NCBI GenBank assembly: GCA_017887695.1
Contig: JAGHHM010000097.1
Span: 1 to 40,202 of the forward strand
DNA length: 40,202 nucleotides
Origin: Oscillospiraceae bacterium
GTDB taxonomy: Bacteria > Bacillota > Clostridia > Oscillospirales > Oscillospiraceae
Direction: 5' to 3'
Shown: positions 25,058 through 33,823 of the stretch, one piece after another
How the letters are laid out: every line of letters begins with the position of its first letter
Position numbering within the stretch: position 1 is the stretch's first letter
Notes under the pieces: generated by a model
Database searches by the model: none
What the model was told of the DNA's origin: nothing
The model's input: only the letters and a program-made list of their open reading frames with translations
Translations under genes and position numbers: made by a program

Positions 25058-26749
25058 TTATTTTTCCACAGCATTCAAGCCAGCCTTATACTGCTGTGCT
25101 CCGGTAATCAGTTCCTCAGCTCCCGCCAGCATGGCAGAGGTAATGTGGGCGCCGCCGGTCAGACGGGCCAGTTCATGGCAGCGCTGCTCCCGGTCCAGTT
25201 CTTCCACTCGGGTATAGGTCCTCCCGTTATGCTCCCCTTTCTCAACAGAGAAATGGACATCCGCCATAGCAGCAAGCTGAGGCAGGTGGGTGACGCAGAG
25301 AACCTGCTTGACACGGCTGACCTGAGCAAGCTTTTCTGCCACCTTCTGGGCTGCCCGCCCGCTGACGCCGGTATCTACCTCGTCAAATACCAGGGTACCA
25401 ATAGACTCATTTTCAGCCAGCACATTTTTTAGCGCCAACATAATCCGAGCCAGTTCGCCGCCGGAGGCTACTTTCTGAATAGGCTTGAGCTCCTCCCCTA
25501 CGTTGGCAGACATAAGAAAACGAACCTCGTCGATTCCGTCTGCCGCCGGCTGCTTTTCAGTAAAGCAGATAGCAAACCGGGCTCGGGGCATATCCAGCTG
25601 CCGTAGCTCCTCCTGGACCCGCAATTCCAAATCCTTGGCCGCCGCCTTACGGGCGCCGGAAAGCAGCTGGGCTGCTTTCATTACCTGGGCATATTCATTT
25701 TGAAGCTCCCGCTGAAGGCGTTCCACGGTATCAGAAGCAAAGGTAATCCGATCCAGCTCACCGCGGCACTGTTCCAGATACTCCAGCATATCCTCGACAG
25801 TCGCTCCATACTTTTTCTTTAAACGATACAGCTGATCTGCCCGACTCTCCAGGGCGTCCAGTTCCTGGGGGCTGAAGTCAAAGGCTGCTTCCATATCCCG
25901 CAGGGTTTCCGCTACATCGTAGGCCTCTGAATGAAGATCAGAGAGCCGCTGGTGAAGCTGGCCGAACTGCTCGTCCAGGTTTCGGGCGCCGGACAGGGCA
26001 TCCTCTGCCTCTCGAAGGAGAGACACCGCACCGCCGCCTTCATCGCCCCCGTTAAGACTCCAGAGGGCTCCCTGGATGGCGGACATGAACTTTTCACCGT
26101 TGCGCAGGAGGGTGCGCCGCTGGAGAAGAGCCTCCTCCTCACCGGGCTTCAGCTGTGCCCGCTCCAGTTCGTTGATCTGAAACTGAAGACTATCTACCCG
26201 TCGTGCTTTTTCCGCTTCATCCATCTGGAGAGAAGCGATCTTCTTCCGGGTTGCCTCCATAGCGGAAAAACAGGTGCCGTAGGTACTGAGATATCCCTCC
26301 ACTCTGCCGTAGCTGTCCAGATAGGCACCATGCTGTTCCTCGTCCAACAGCTGCTGGCCGTCGTGCTGTCCATGAATATTGAGAAGCTGTCCGCCAATTT
26401 GCCGCAGCTGAGCCACCGTCACCGGCTTTCCATTGACCCGACAGGCATTTTTACCGTCGGCATAAATTTCGCGCTGCAGTAACAGTTCCCCCTCTTCCGG
26501 CGCCAAAGAAAACTGAGACAGAAGAGGCAGGGATGGTACATCTGTAAACACTGCGCTGACGAAAGCTTTGGCTGCACCAGTCCGGATCAGGTCACGGCTG
26601 GTACGCTGCCCCAACACCGCACCCAAGGCGTCAATAACAATACTTTTTCCCGCTCCTGTTTCACCGGTAAGAGCATTAAAGCCGGGGCTGAAGGTGATAT
26701 CGGCCTCCTCAATCACAGCAATATTCTCAATGTGCAGTAAATGCAGCAT
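25058..26749 (-). CDS. recN: DNA repair protein RecN
   Basis: A 563-residue SMC-like ATPase acting early in double-strand-break repair. Walker A is GETGAGKS (29-36), long coiled-coil arms occupy about 155-365, and the C-terminal head has the signature ASGGELARIMLALK, Walker B TLVFDEVDTGVSG and VTHLPQLAA. Full length. It ends the conserved dxs-tlyA-nadK-argR-recN series. Confidence 0.97.
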   Translation of the reverse strand: MLHLLHIENIAVIEEADITFSPGFNALTGETGAGKSIVIDALGAVLGQRTSRDLIRTGAAKAFVSAVFTDVPSLPLLSQFSLAPEEGELLLQREIYADGKNACRVNGKPVTVAQLRQIGGQLLNIHGQHDGQQLLDEEQHGAYLDSYGRVEGYLSTYGTCFSAMEATRKKIASLQMDEAEKARRVDSLQFQINELERAQLKPGEEEALLQRRTLLRNGEKFMSAIQGALWSLNGGDEGGGAVSLLREAEDALSGARNLDEQFGQLHQRLSDLHSEAYDVAETLRDMEAAFDFSPQELDALESRADQLYRLKKKYGATVEDMLEYLEQCRGELDRITFASDTVERLQRELQNEYAQVMKAAQLLSGARKAAAKDLELRVQEELRQLDMPRARFAICFTEKQPAADGIDEVRFLMSANVGEELKPIQKVASGGELARIMLALKNVLAENESIGTLVFDEVDTGVSGRAAQKVAEKLAQVSRVKQVLCVTHLPQLAAMADVHFSVEKGEHNGRTYTRVEELDREQRCHELARLTGGAHITSAMLAGAEELITGAQQYKAGLNAVEK

Positions 26750-26820
26750 GCCAACAGCCCTCCTTACGGGACTAAAGTGAAAAGCAAATACGCTTTACAT
26801 CCATTCTGCCACAATAATTT

Positions 26821-27273
26821 TTATTTCAGCATCTCATGAATCTCATCACAGAAGCTGCGTGCGGATTCTGTATCACGCATGACAAGCAAAGCCGTGTCAT
26901 CGCCAGCCAGACTTCCCACCATATAGGGGATGCTCATACTGTCTAAAGCGGCGGCGGCGGCGTTAGCCAGGCCTGCCATAGTTTTGATGACCACAATATT
27001 CTGGGCATAGTCCACGCTGACAATGCTCTCGCGGAAGATGGTGCGCAGCTTATCGGCTACATTCAGCCGATTGCGCTGGACGGATACAGCATAGCGATAT
27101 TTTCCCTGACCGATGGGCTCCTTGATAAGATGGAGCTGTTTGATGTCCCGGGAAATCGTCGCTTGGGTACAGGTAATTCCCTCTTCCTGCAAACGCTGCT
27201 GCAGCTGCTCCTGGGTATCGATGGGCTCCCGCTCGATGATTTCCAGAATTCTGGACTGCCGGTCATTTTTCAT
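26821..27273 (-). CDS. argR: Arginine repressor ArgR/AhrC
   Basis: A 150-residue transcription factor. A winged-helix N-terminal domain (about 1-70) carries the family motif CTQATISRDIKQLHL, and the C-terminal hexamerisation/arginine-binding domain carries GSLAGDDTALLVM. It overlaps the nadK end by 11 bases and precedes recN, the classical Gram-positive order. It represses arginine synthesis when arginine is abundant. Confidence 0.95.
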   Translation of the reverse strand: MKNDRQSRILEIIEREPIDTQEQLQQRLQEEGITCTQATISRDIKQLHLIKEPIGQGKYRYAVSVQRNRLNVADKLRTIFRESIVSVDYAQNIVVIKTMAGLANAAAAALDSMSIPYMVGSLAGDDTALLVMRDTESARSFCDEIHEMLK

Positions 27274-28138
27274 TACCGATTCCTCCTGCCATTTTTGTTC
27301 GTAATACCTCGTACAGGCTTTTGTCTGTCAGGCGCAGCAGCTCCGTTTCATATCGTGAGCGGCAGACCCGCACTTTATCCCCCTGCCGTAAGGCAAAGGC
27401 TTTTCCTCCGTCCACGGAGAGATAGATCTGTTTACGGCCCTGATCCGCCGGAGAAACCGTTACCGTTCCTGTTGCGGAAAGCACAAAAGAACTGGAAAAC
27501 ATAGTATGGGCACAAATGGGACTAATGACAAAGTTCTGAGCGGTAGGCTCCACAATGGGCCCGCCGGCGGATAAGGAGTAGCCGGTGGAACCAGTGGGAG
27601 TGGCCACTACCACGCCGTCGCCGCCAAAAACTCCCAACGGATCATCCCCAGCCATTATCTGCAGCCGAATCACACGGGCCATAGCCCCTTTGGATATTAC
27701 GGCATCATTCAAGGCACTGCTGGCATATACCGTGCGGCCTTCCCGAAGTACCGCTACATCCAGCATCATCCGCTTTTCGCGCCGGAACTGACCCTTGGCC
27801 AGATTCCTCAGGAGATTCAGTTCTCCTAATTCCAGGTCTGACATGAATCCCAGGCTGCCCAGATTTACGCCAAGTACCGGCACACCCCGCATAGCAGCTG
27901 TCCGAGCCAGATGGAGAATTGTGCCATCACCGCCAAAAGCTATAATGAGGTCACTGCTTCGCAGTTCCTGCTGCAGGGGCTTGCAGGCTACGCCGTACTG
28001 CTGCTCCCCGCCCTCGGGTTTAAAAGGAAGACAGAACACCGTCTCCAACCCCATCTGACGCAGGATCCCGTCTGCTTCCTTGGCGGCGGCAAGGCCTTTG
28101 TCCCGGTAGGGGTTGGGACATAAAATTACCCGTTTCAC
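27263..28138 (-). CDS. nadK: NAD kinase
   Basis: A 291-residue ATP/poly-P:NAD kinase producing NADP. The GGDGT motif is in IIAFGGDGTILHLAR, with SLGFMSDLELGEL, the conserved NDAVIS segment and TPTGSTGYSLSAGGPI. It starts with GTG and overlaps the tlyA stop by four bases (GTGA), indicating translational coupling. Confidence 0.96.
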   Translation of the reverse strand: MKRVILCPNPYRDKGLAAAKEADGILRQMGLETVFCLPFKPEGGEQQYGVACKPLQQELRSSDLIIAFGGDGTILHLARTAAMRGVPVLGVNLGSLGFMSDLELGELNLLRNLAKGQFRREKRMMLDVAVLREGRTVYASSALNDAVISKGAMARVIRLQIMAGDDPLGVFGGDGVVVATPTGSTGYSLSAGGPIVEPTAQNFVISPICAHTMFSSSFVLSATGTVTVSPADQGRKQIYLSVDGGKAFALRQGDKVRVCRSRYETELLRLTDKSLYEVLRTKMAGGIGNEK

Positions 28139-28944
28139 GCCGTCCCCTCCTTCAAAGCGCCATGGGATTCTTCCACCAGCGCCGGGATATCAAAGGTACG
28201 TTCCTCCCAGGAGGATTTTTTCAGAAATCCCAGATACTCAATATTTCCTTCAGGCCCGCGAATAGGAGAGTAAGTGAGATCAATTACTGTAAAGCCGCTT
28301 TCCTTTGCGTGTTGGAGGAAGTGTTCCAGCACCTCGCGGTGGACGGCAGGATCCCGTACCACGCCTTTTTTTCCCACTTTTTCCTTACCGGCTTCAAACT
28401 GGGGCTTAATAAGGCAAACCACCTGACCTTCCTCCCGAAGGACACCGGCAATGGCGGGTAAAATCAACTTCAAAGAGATAAAACTTACATCCACAGAGGA
28501 AAAATCCGGTTCCTCTGGGATCTGTTCATGAGAAAGGTACCGGGCATTGGTGCGTTCCAGGCATACCACCCGGGGATCACTGCGGAGCTTCCAGGCCAGC
28601 TGGCCATATCCTACATCCACGGCGTAGACCTTACTGGCGCCGTTTTGCAGCATACAGTCGGTAAAGCCGCCAGTAGAGGCCCCAATATCCATACAGACAG
28701 CGCCCTCCAGGTGGACAGGCCACAGGTCCATAGCTTTTTCCAGCTTCAAACCGCCCCGGCTGACATATCGCAGTCCGCCTCGCACTTCAATATCGGCATC
28801 CTCCGCTACCGGCGCGCCAGGCTTGTCCACTCGCTGGCCGTCGACAAACACTTGGCCGCTCATAATGGTGGCCTGAGCCTTTTGTCGGCTCTCCTGGAGA
28901 GCCCGCTGTACCAGCAGCACATCCAATCGTATTTTTTTACCCAT
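28135..28944 (-). CDS. tlyA: TlyA-family rRNA 2'-O-methyltransferase
   Basis: About 269 residues. An N-terminal S4 RNA-binding domain (about 1-65) is followed by an FtsJ-like Rossmann methyltransferase with the AdoMet loop DIGASTGGFTDCML and the FSSVDVSFISLKLIL strand. Family members methylate ribose of 16S and/or 23S rRNA cytidines. The ATG at 28944 overlaps the dxs stop by eight bases and has GAGGTG upstream inside dxs; longer starts in the same frame run far into dxs and are unlikely. Confidence 0.93.
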   Translation of the reverse strand: MGKKIRLDVLLVQRALQESRQKAQATIMSGQVFVDGQRVDKPGAPVAEDADIEVRGGLRYVSRGGLKLEKAMDLWPVHLEGAVCMDIGASTGGFTDCMLQNGASKVYAVDVGYGQLAWKLRSDPRVVCLERTNARYLSHEQIPEEPDFSSVDVSFISLKLILPAIAGVLREEGQVVCLIKPQFEAGKEKVGKKGVVRDPAVHREVLEHFLQHAKESGFTVIDLTYSPIRGPEGNIEYLGFLKKSSWEERTFDIPALVEESHGALKEGTA

Positions 28945-30784
28945 GACACACCACCTCACGCACTGCCTCCGCCACGGCTTCGGCGTCAATCCCCTCTGCA
29001 CGGCGCAGCTGGGCAACTGTCCCCTGGCCGACAAAGTGGTCCTTCAGATTTTTCAGCAGGATTACGCCTGGTGCAGCGCCGTCCTGTGCCAAAGCGGATG
29101 CCAGCCTCTGCCCCACAGAACCGTTCTCCACACAGTCCTCCAAGACCAGAAGTTTCCCTGTTTTGGCCACAGACTCTTTTACCGGCTGAATGTCCAGAGG
29201 TGAAATTCGATAATATTGGATCACCTCTGCAGAAATTCCCGACTCATTTAACTGCTCGGCTGCATTTAACAGCTCGTTGATCATTACGCCGTAGGATACC
29301 AGCGTGATATCCTTTCCCTCCCGTAAGATAGCGGCAGATTCGCCATTCCAATGGGACAAAGCGCGCTCTTCACGGCCTCTGGGGTAGCGCACTGCCACTG
29401 GTCCCTCCATTTCCACAGCAAAACGCAGCATGTCATCCAACTGGACAAAGGATCCCGGGCAAAGTACTGTCATACCGGGGATCTGTCCCAGATAAGCCAC
29501 ATCCTGGCAGCCGTGGTGGGTGGGGCCATCGGCCCCCACCAATCCTGCCCGGTCCACCGCCAGCACAACATGGAGCTTCTGGAGAGCCACATCGTGGATC
29601 AGCATATCAAAGCTGCGCTGGAGGAAGGTAGAATAGACGGCAAATACGGGGACCATCCCCTGCTTTGCCATACCGGCAGCCATGGTAACCGCGTGCCCCT
29701 CCGCAATTCCTACATCAAAAAAGCGATCGGGATAGGTATGGGCAAAGGTGGACAGGCCCGTTCCTTCTCCCATGGCAGCAGCAATGGCACAGATACGCCC
29801 ATTTTCCGACGCTAAGGTCATCATGTCCTTACCGAAACGGGCGGAAAAATCTTCTCCATGGCTTTCAGAGATCCCTACATTGGGATCAAAGGGCGCCACA
29901 CCGTGACAAAGTTCCGGCTTTCGCTCAGCCGGAATATACCCCTTCCCTTTGACTGTCCGCACATGGACCAGCACAGGGCAGCCCATTTCCTTAGCCCAGG
30001 ACAGGGTACTGCAAAGCTGCTCTACATTGTGACCGTCAACTGGGCCCAGATAAGTAAAGCCCATGTCTTCAAATAAAGAGCAGGGATAAATTGACTTCTT
30101 AATGGCCGTTTTAATCCTGTGGTTAAAGCGGTATAAGGACATTCCACCCGGCAGCCCTTTGAGGAGCGCCCGGTATCCCCGCTTAAAAGCAAAATACCCG
30201 GGACGAAGCCGCAGACGGCTGAGATGGGCAGATATACCGCCTACATTGGGGTCAATAGACATGCCGTTGTCGTTGAGGATTACCACCAGCGGCTCACCGG
30301 AGTCTCCGGCATCGTTAAGCCCTTCGTAAGCGAGTCCGCCGGTCAGCGCACCGTCACCGATCAGGGCGGTTACGGCGTAATCCTCCCCCAGCAGGGTCCT
30401 GGCACGGGCCATACCCAAAGCCACGGACACACTGTTGGAAGCATGCCCGGCAATGAAAGCGTCATGGATGCTTTCGTCCGGACGGGGAAAACCACCCAAG
30501 CCGCCAAACTGCCGCAGGGTGGAAAAAAGCTCCCTGCGGCCGGTAATGGCCTTATGAACATAACATTGGTGACCTACGTCAAAGACAAGACGATCCCTGG
30601 AAGTATCGAATACCCGATGAATGGCAACTGTCAATTCCACCGCTCCCAGATTGGAAGCAAGGTGACCGCCGGTCCGGGATACGCTGTTTACCAGGAATTG
30701 CCGCAGCTCTCCGCACAACAGGGGCAGCTGGGCATGATCCAGCTTCTTCACGTCCTCAGAGGACGAGATTTGCTCCAGAATCAA
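28937..30784 (-). CDS. dxs: 1-deoxy-D-xylulose-5-phosphate synthase
   Basis: About 615 residues; a thiamine-diphosphate enzyme making DXP from pyruvate and glyceraldehyde-3-phosphate, the first step of the MEP isoprenoid pathway. The TPP motif GDGALTGGLAYEGLND, the histidine in FDVGHQCYVHK, the transketolase central domain (DRAGLVGADGPTHHG) and the C-terminal domain (about 490 on) are present. I prefer the TTG at 30784, which gives MILEQI, with AAGAGG about eight bases upstream; a GTG at 30793 would add three codons. It follows oapA directly. Confidence 0.96.
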   Translation of the reverse strand: MILEQISSSEDVKKLDHAQLPLLCGELRQFLVNSVSRTGGHLASNLGAVELTVAIHRVFDTSRDRLVFDVGHQCYVHKAITGRRELFSTLRQFGGLGGFPRPDESIHDAFIAGHASNSVSVALGMARARTLLGEDYAVTALIGDGALTGGLAYEGLNDAGDSGEPLVVILNDNGMSIDPNVGGISAHLSRLRLRPGYFAFKRGYRALLKGLPGGMSLYRFNHRIKTAIKKSIYPCSLFEDMGFTYLGPVDGHNVEQLCSTLSWAKEMGCPVLVHVRTVKGKGYIPAERKPELCHGVAPFDPNVGISESHGEDFSARFGKDMMTLASENGRICAIAAAMGEGTGLSTFAHTYPDRFFDVGIAEGHAVTMAAGMAKQGMVPVFAVYSTFLQRSFDMLIHDVALQKLHVVLAVDRAGLVGADGPTHHGCQDVAYLGQIPGMTVLCPGSFVQLDDMLRFAVEMEGPVAVRYPRGREERALSHWNGESAAILREGKDITLVSYGVMINELLNAAEQLNESGISAEVIQYYRISPLDIQPVKESVAKTGKLLVLEDCVENGSVGQRLASALAQDGAAPGVILLKNLKDHFVGQGTVAQLRRAEGIDAEAVAEAVREVVCHG

Positions 30785-30789
30785 ACATT

Positions 30790-31428
30790 TCACCTCTTAC
30801 GATGACTGGAAAACACATACATAATACGGCCTACCAACTGGAGAACCGCAGTGCTTTTCTCCAGGGCAAAGGTTTTGCCAACCGCTTTTCCGCCAATGGT
30901 CAGACCTGATACCAAGGCTGTGATACCAAGGGATACCGCCGCCGTGACCAGTGGGGTACGCACAGGCAGCACCTCCTGAACCCGCAGCACAATCACTGCC
31001 GCAGTACTGCCGCTGACGATGCCGCAGATATCGCCCACCACATCGTTACAGAAGCTGGAAACCTTGTTGGCTCTGCGGATCAAAGAAAGAGCCTGACGGG
31101 CTCCCGGCGTTTTCCGGGCGGCCATGGAATGAAAAGGCCGCTCGTCTGCAGCTGTTACCGCTACACCAATAATATCGAACACAATGCCAAGTAAAATGAA
31201 AAAAGCCAGCATGCCAAAGGCAAGGCCCAACTCTGCTCCTTCCAGAGCCTCACTGGAGCAAAAACTCAGTACTGCCGACAGGGCAACGGAGATAAAAAAA
31301 ACCTGTACCGCCCAGCGGAAGCGCCATTCCTTTTTTTCTTTTGTCTCACTCCGCTTGTCTCTGCTACTCTGCTTTTTGTCCTTGGGTTCCACGGATTTTC
31401 CATCCTGGGCTGTGTGATCTGTGTCCAA
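30790..31428 (-). CDS. oapA: OapA-type membrane protein (OLE RNA partner)
   Basis: A 212-residue protein. A very polar Lys/Glu-rich N-terminus (1-38) is followed by four hydrophobic helices (about 40-62, 68-92, 128-150 and 155-180) and a short basic tail ending SSHRKR. The central stretch FDIIGVAVTAADERPFHSMAARK and RANKVSSFCNDVVGDICG resembles the DUF21/CNNM-type membrane domain of magnesium transport proteins, without CBS domains. Together with its place between a large noncoding RNA and dxs, this fits OLE-associated protein A, which binds OLE RNA and carries it to the membrane. The start is TTG at 31428, with GAGAGG eight bases upstream. An alternative label would be a stand-alone CorB-like protein. 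Confidence 0.8.
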   Translation of the reverse strand: MDTDHTAQDGKSVEPKDKKQSSRDKRSETKEKKEWRFRWAVQVFFISVALSAVLSFCSSEALEGAELGLAFGMLAFFILLGIVFDIIGVAVTAADERPFHSMAARKTPGARQALSLIRRANKVSSFCNDVVGDICGIVSGSTAAVIVLRVQEVLPVRTPLVTAAVSLGITALVSGLTIGGKAVGKTFALEKSTAVLQLVGRIMYVFSSHRKR

Positions 31429-31516
31429 ACAAAACGCCTCTCTTTACCAATATTTTTACAATACTAAATGAATACTTTTTCCTGCGATCCAGTCTGAAAA
31501 CTATTTTTCAGGACAA

Positions 31517-31546
31517 AATATCCGCCCCCTGCGGGAGACGGATATT
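31517..31546 (-). terminator. Terminator-like hairpin between OLE RNA and oapA
   Basis: A 13-bp stem with two G-U pairs (31534-31546 with 31517-31529, 4-nt loop), ending in TATTTTG on the minus strand. It begins 14 nt after the 3' side of the OLE closing helix, so part of the transcription may stop here and part may read on into oapA-dxs. Confidence 0.65.
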
Positions 31547-31560
31547 GAGCTCTATTGAGC

Positions 31561-32210
31561 GCTAAACGGCGGCAGCAAAAAAAGTAAATCTTACGGCTTA
31601 GGTACGGGTTGGATTTCCCCAAGGCGCGCCTCTCGTTGCCGATCAGGTGGTTTCCCTTTCAGCACCCCGCCGCGGCGTTGCCCACCACGGTACCCGACTG
31701 CCACTTAGTCCGCACTGCAATCCTTTCCTTGCCCCACGGGACAGCCTAGGTGTTTTCCACTGCAGTCAAACCGCTTCCTAGCCTCTTTTGCAGCCATGGT
31801 TTCAAGGAGCGATCCACAGCCTCTCCCTGGCCGGGGAGAGGTCTGGGTGATCCCCTATCCGCCATACCCACGCAAGGCAGGCTACTCTGCACACAGCGTT
31901 CACGGCTCATAGACCGGGTAGCACCGCAATACAGGTTCCAGCCTGAGTCGTACACAGGTCGAAAGTACCACAAATGGGAGTACGCCTGCGCACGGAAACA
32001 GGTCTCCACGAAAACAGGGTCGGCTTCCCCATGCCATTGGGGAACGCCCTGGATCCGCAAGCGCGGGGGTCCACGCTTCCTCTCAGCACCCACCCCAAAC
32101 TGGGCGTAAGAAGCAAGCACCAAGAGTTTCACAGTTGTGCCCTTAAAAGGATTTTTAGGCCCTTCTTCAGAAGCGGCAGATCTGACTAGGATACTGCGCC
32201 GTCGTTTAGC
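31561..32210 (-). ncRNA. ole: OLE RNA (ornate, large, extremophilic RNA)
   Basis: A 650-nt gene-free, GC-rich stretch with many internal hairpins, for example 32025-32044 and 31820-31841. The predicted transcript starts at 32210. Its first 14 bases (32197-32210) can pair with 31561-31574: eight Watson-Crick pairs, one mismatch, then four pairs and a G-U. The ends are therefore held together by a long-range helix. OLE RNA is about 610 nt in known cases, lies directly upstream of oapA and sits in the dxs-tlyA-argR-recN operon; all three hold here. I cannot run a covariance search, so the name rests on size, closure, synteny and the adjacent OapA-like protein. Frames crossing the region lack ribosome sites. 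Confidence 0.85.
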
Positions 32211-32216
32211 AAGCAT

Positions 32217-32245
32217 AGTATAGCATGATTCTTTTGAATATTCAA
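32217..32245 (-). promoter_or_regulatory. Promoter of OLE RNA and the oapA-dxs operon
   Basis: On the minus strand, TTGAAT (32240-32245), a 17-nt spacer and TATACT (32217-32222). The expected start, about seven bases beyond the -10 box, is 32210, exactly the first base of the closing helix. Confidence 0.8.
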
Positions 32246-32313
32246 GTTTATATGCAAAATATTTTGTATATTTACAGCTTGTTTACATATTTAAAAATGC
32301 TATGAAGTTTTCC

Positions 32314-32342
32314 TTGCATTTTTTGCTTATCCATGATAGACT
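32314..32342 (+). promoter_or_regulatory. Promoter of the PLP lyase gene
   Basis: TTGCAT (32314-32319), a 17-nt spacer and TAGACT (32337-32342), about 34 nt before the ATG; divergent from the OLE promoter. Confidence 0.6.
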
Positions 32343-32376
32343 TTCACAGGCAATTTTTCTGAAATGGAGGCATTTT

Positions 32377-33657
32377 ATGGATCTCTTTTCAATATACCGG
32401 CAGTTGGGGCTCAGTGAAGCGGTGTGGTCTCTTGGAGACCGGATCACCACTGGGCTCCAAGAGCGTTTCCGGGAAATCGACGCTGTGGCGGAATATAACC
32501 AGGCCAAAGTCCTGGCAGCGATGCAGGAGTGCCGTATCGGAGCCAATCATTTTGCCGCTACTACCGGTTACGGCTACAACGATGATGGCCGGGAGCGGCT
32601 GGAGCAGGTCTATGCCAAGGTGTTCCATTGTGAGGCGGCTTTGGTGCGTCCTCAGATCACCTGCGGTACCCATGCCCTCACCGTGGCCCTCAGCGCCAAC
32701 CTCCTGCCTGGCGATGAGCTGCTCAGCCCTGTGGGTCTTCCCTACGATACCCTCCAGGAGGTCATCGGTATCCGTCCCTCCCCCTGCTCCCTGGCGGAAT
32801 ATGGCGTAACCTACCGGCAGGCTGACCTGAAGGAGGATGGCTCCTTTGATTACGACGCGATCCGGGCTGCCATTAATGAGCGGACCCGTCTCATCACGAT
32901 CCAGCGCAGCAAAGGCTACGCTACCCGTCCTTCTTTCACGGTGGAGCAGATTGGGGAGCTGATCGCCTTCTGTAAGTCTGTAAAGCCGGATGTCATCTGC
33001 ATGGTAGATAACTGCTATGGAGAATTTGTAGAGACAATCGAACCTACTGATGTAGGCGCGGACATGGCGGTTGGCAGTCTGATCAAGAATCCCGGCGGCG
33101 GTCTTGCCCCCATTGGCGGCTATATCTGCGGTACCAAGGCCTGCGTGGATCGTTGCGCCTATCGGCTTTCTGCCCCTGGCCTGGGCCAGGAGGTAGGTGC
33201 CAACCTGGGTATCCTCCCTGCTTTCTACCAGGGATTCTTCCTGGCTCCCACAGTGACCGCTGGTGCTTTGAAGGGAGCTATCTTTGCCGCTCATCTGTAT
33301 GAGAGCCTTGGCTATCGCTGCATCCCCTCTGCCAACGCGGTCCGCGCCGACATCATCCAGGCGGTGGAGCTGGGGAGCGAGGCAGCCATGGTAGCCTTCT
33401 GCAAAGGGATCCAGGCAGCAGCCCCTGTGGACAGCTTTGCCGCGCCGGAACCCTGGGACATGCCTGGTTACGATGACCCTGTTATCATGGCGGCAGGCGC
33501 TTTCGTCCAGGGAAGCAGTATCGAACTGAGCGCCGACGGCCCCATCCGTCCCCCCTACGCCGTCTATTTCCAGGGAGGCCTTACCTGGCAGCATGCCAAG
33601 CTGGGTATCCTGATGTCCCTGCAAAAAATGGTTGACGCGGGATTGGTCGCCCTGTAA
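32377..33657 (+). CDS. Methionine gamma-lyase family PLP protein (COG4100)
   Basis: About 426 residues of a fold-type I PLP enzyme. The cofactor lysine is expected in GSLIKNPGGG; VDNCYGEFVE supplies the Asp that holds the pyridine nitrogen, and QITCGTHALTVAL is the cofactor phosphate region. The family is often annotated as methionine gamma-lyase or 'aluminium resistance protein', but its natural substrate is poorly established. I chose the ATG at 32377, with GGAGG seven bases upstream. A DMT transporter follows on the same strand, which may handle a related sulfur amino acid (inference only). Confidence 0.85.
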   Translation: MDLFSIYRQLGLSEAVWSLGDRITTGLQERFREIDAVAEYNQAKVLAAMQECRIGANHFAATTGYGYNDDGRERLEQVYAKVFHCEAALVRPQITCGTHALTVALSANLLPGDELLSPVGLPYDTLQEVIGIRPSPCSLAEYGVTYRQADLKEDGSFDYDAIRAAINERTRLITIQRSKGYATRPSFTVEQIGELIAFCKSVKPDVICMVDNCYGEFVETIEPTDVGADMAVGSLIKNPGGGLAPIGGYICGTKACVDRCAYRLSAPGLGQEVGANLGILPAFYQGFFLAPTVTAGALKGAIFAAHLYESLGYRCIPSANAVRADIIQAVELGSEAAMVAFCKGIQAAAPVDSFAAPEPWDMPGYDDPVIMAAGAFVQGSSIELSADGPIRPPYAVYFQGGLTWQHAKLGILMSLQKMVDAGLVAL

Positions 33658-33764
33658 GTCTTCTTTTACAAGGGCGGCGCCTGTGTGAAATTTTGTGTGT
33701 GAGAGAGAAAAATCTGTGAGAAAGTCTATGCCGAATCGCTACTTTCGGCGCAGGCCGCCGCCGG

Positions 33765-33802
33765 GTAATTTTACTGCGTGACGAATAAAACAGTAAAATT
33801 AC
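33765..33802 (+). promoter_or_regulatory. 12-bp hairpin upstream of the DMT transporter gene
   Basis: Perfect arms 33765-33776 and 33791-33802, with a 14-nt loop, end five bases before the AAGGAG ribosome site. No T-run follows, so it is not a plain terminator. It could control translation, or it may only mark an A/T-rich operator. Confidence 0.5.
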
Positions 33803-33823
33803 GACATAAGGAGACTATTTACT

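Noticed and set aside
31746..32216. Open frame of about 156 codons inside the OLE region
   Set aside because: It starts at the predicted transcript start with no ribosome site, its composition is not protein-like, and it overlaps strong RNA hairpins and the closing helix. A 119-codon frame on the other strand is rejected for the same reasons.
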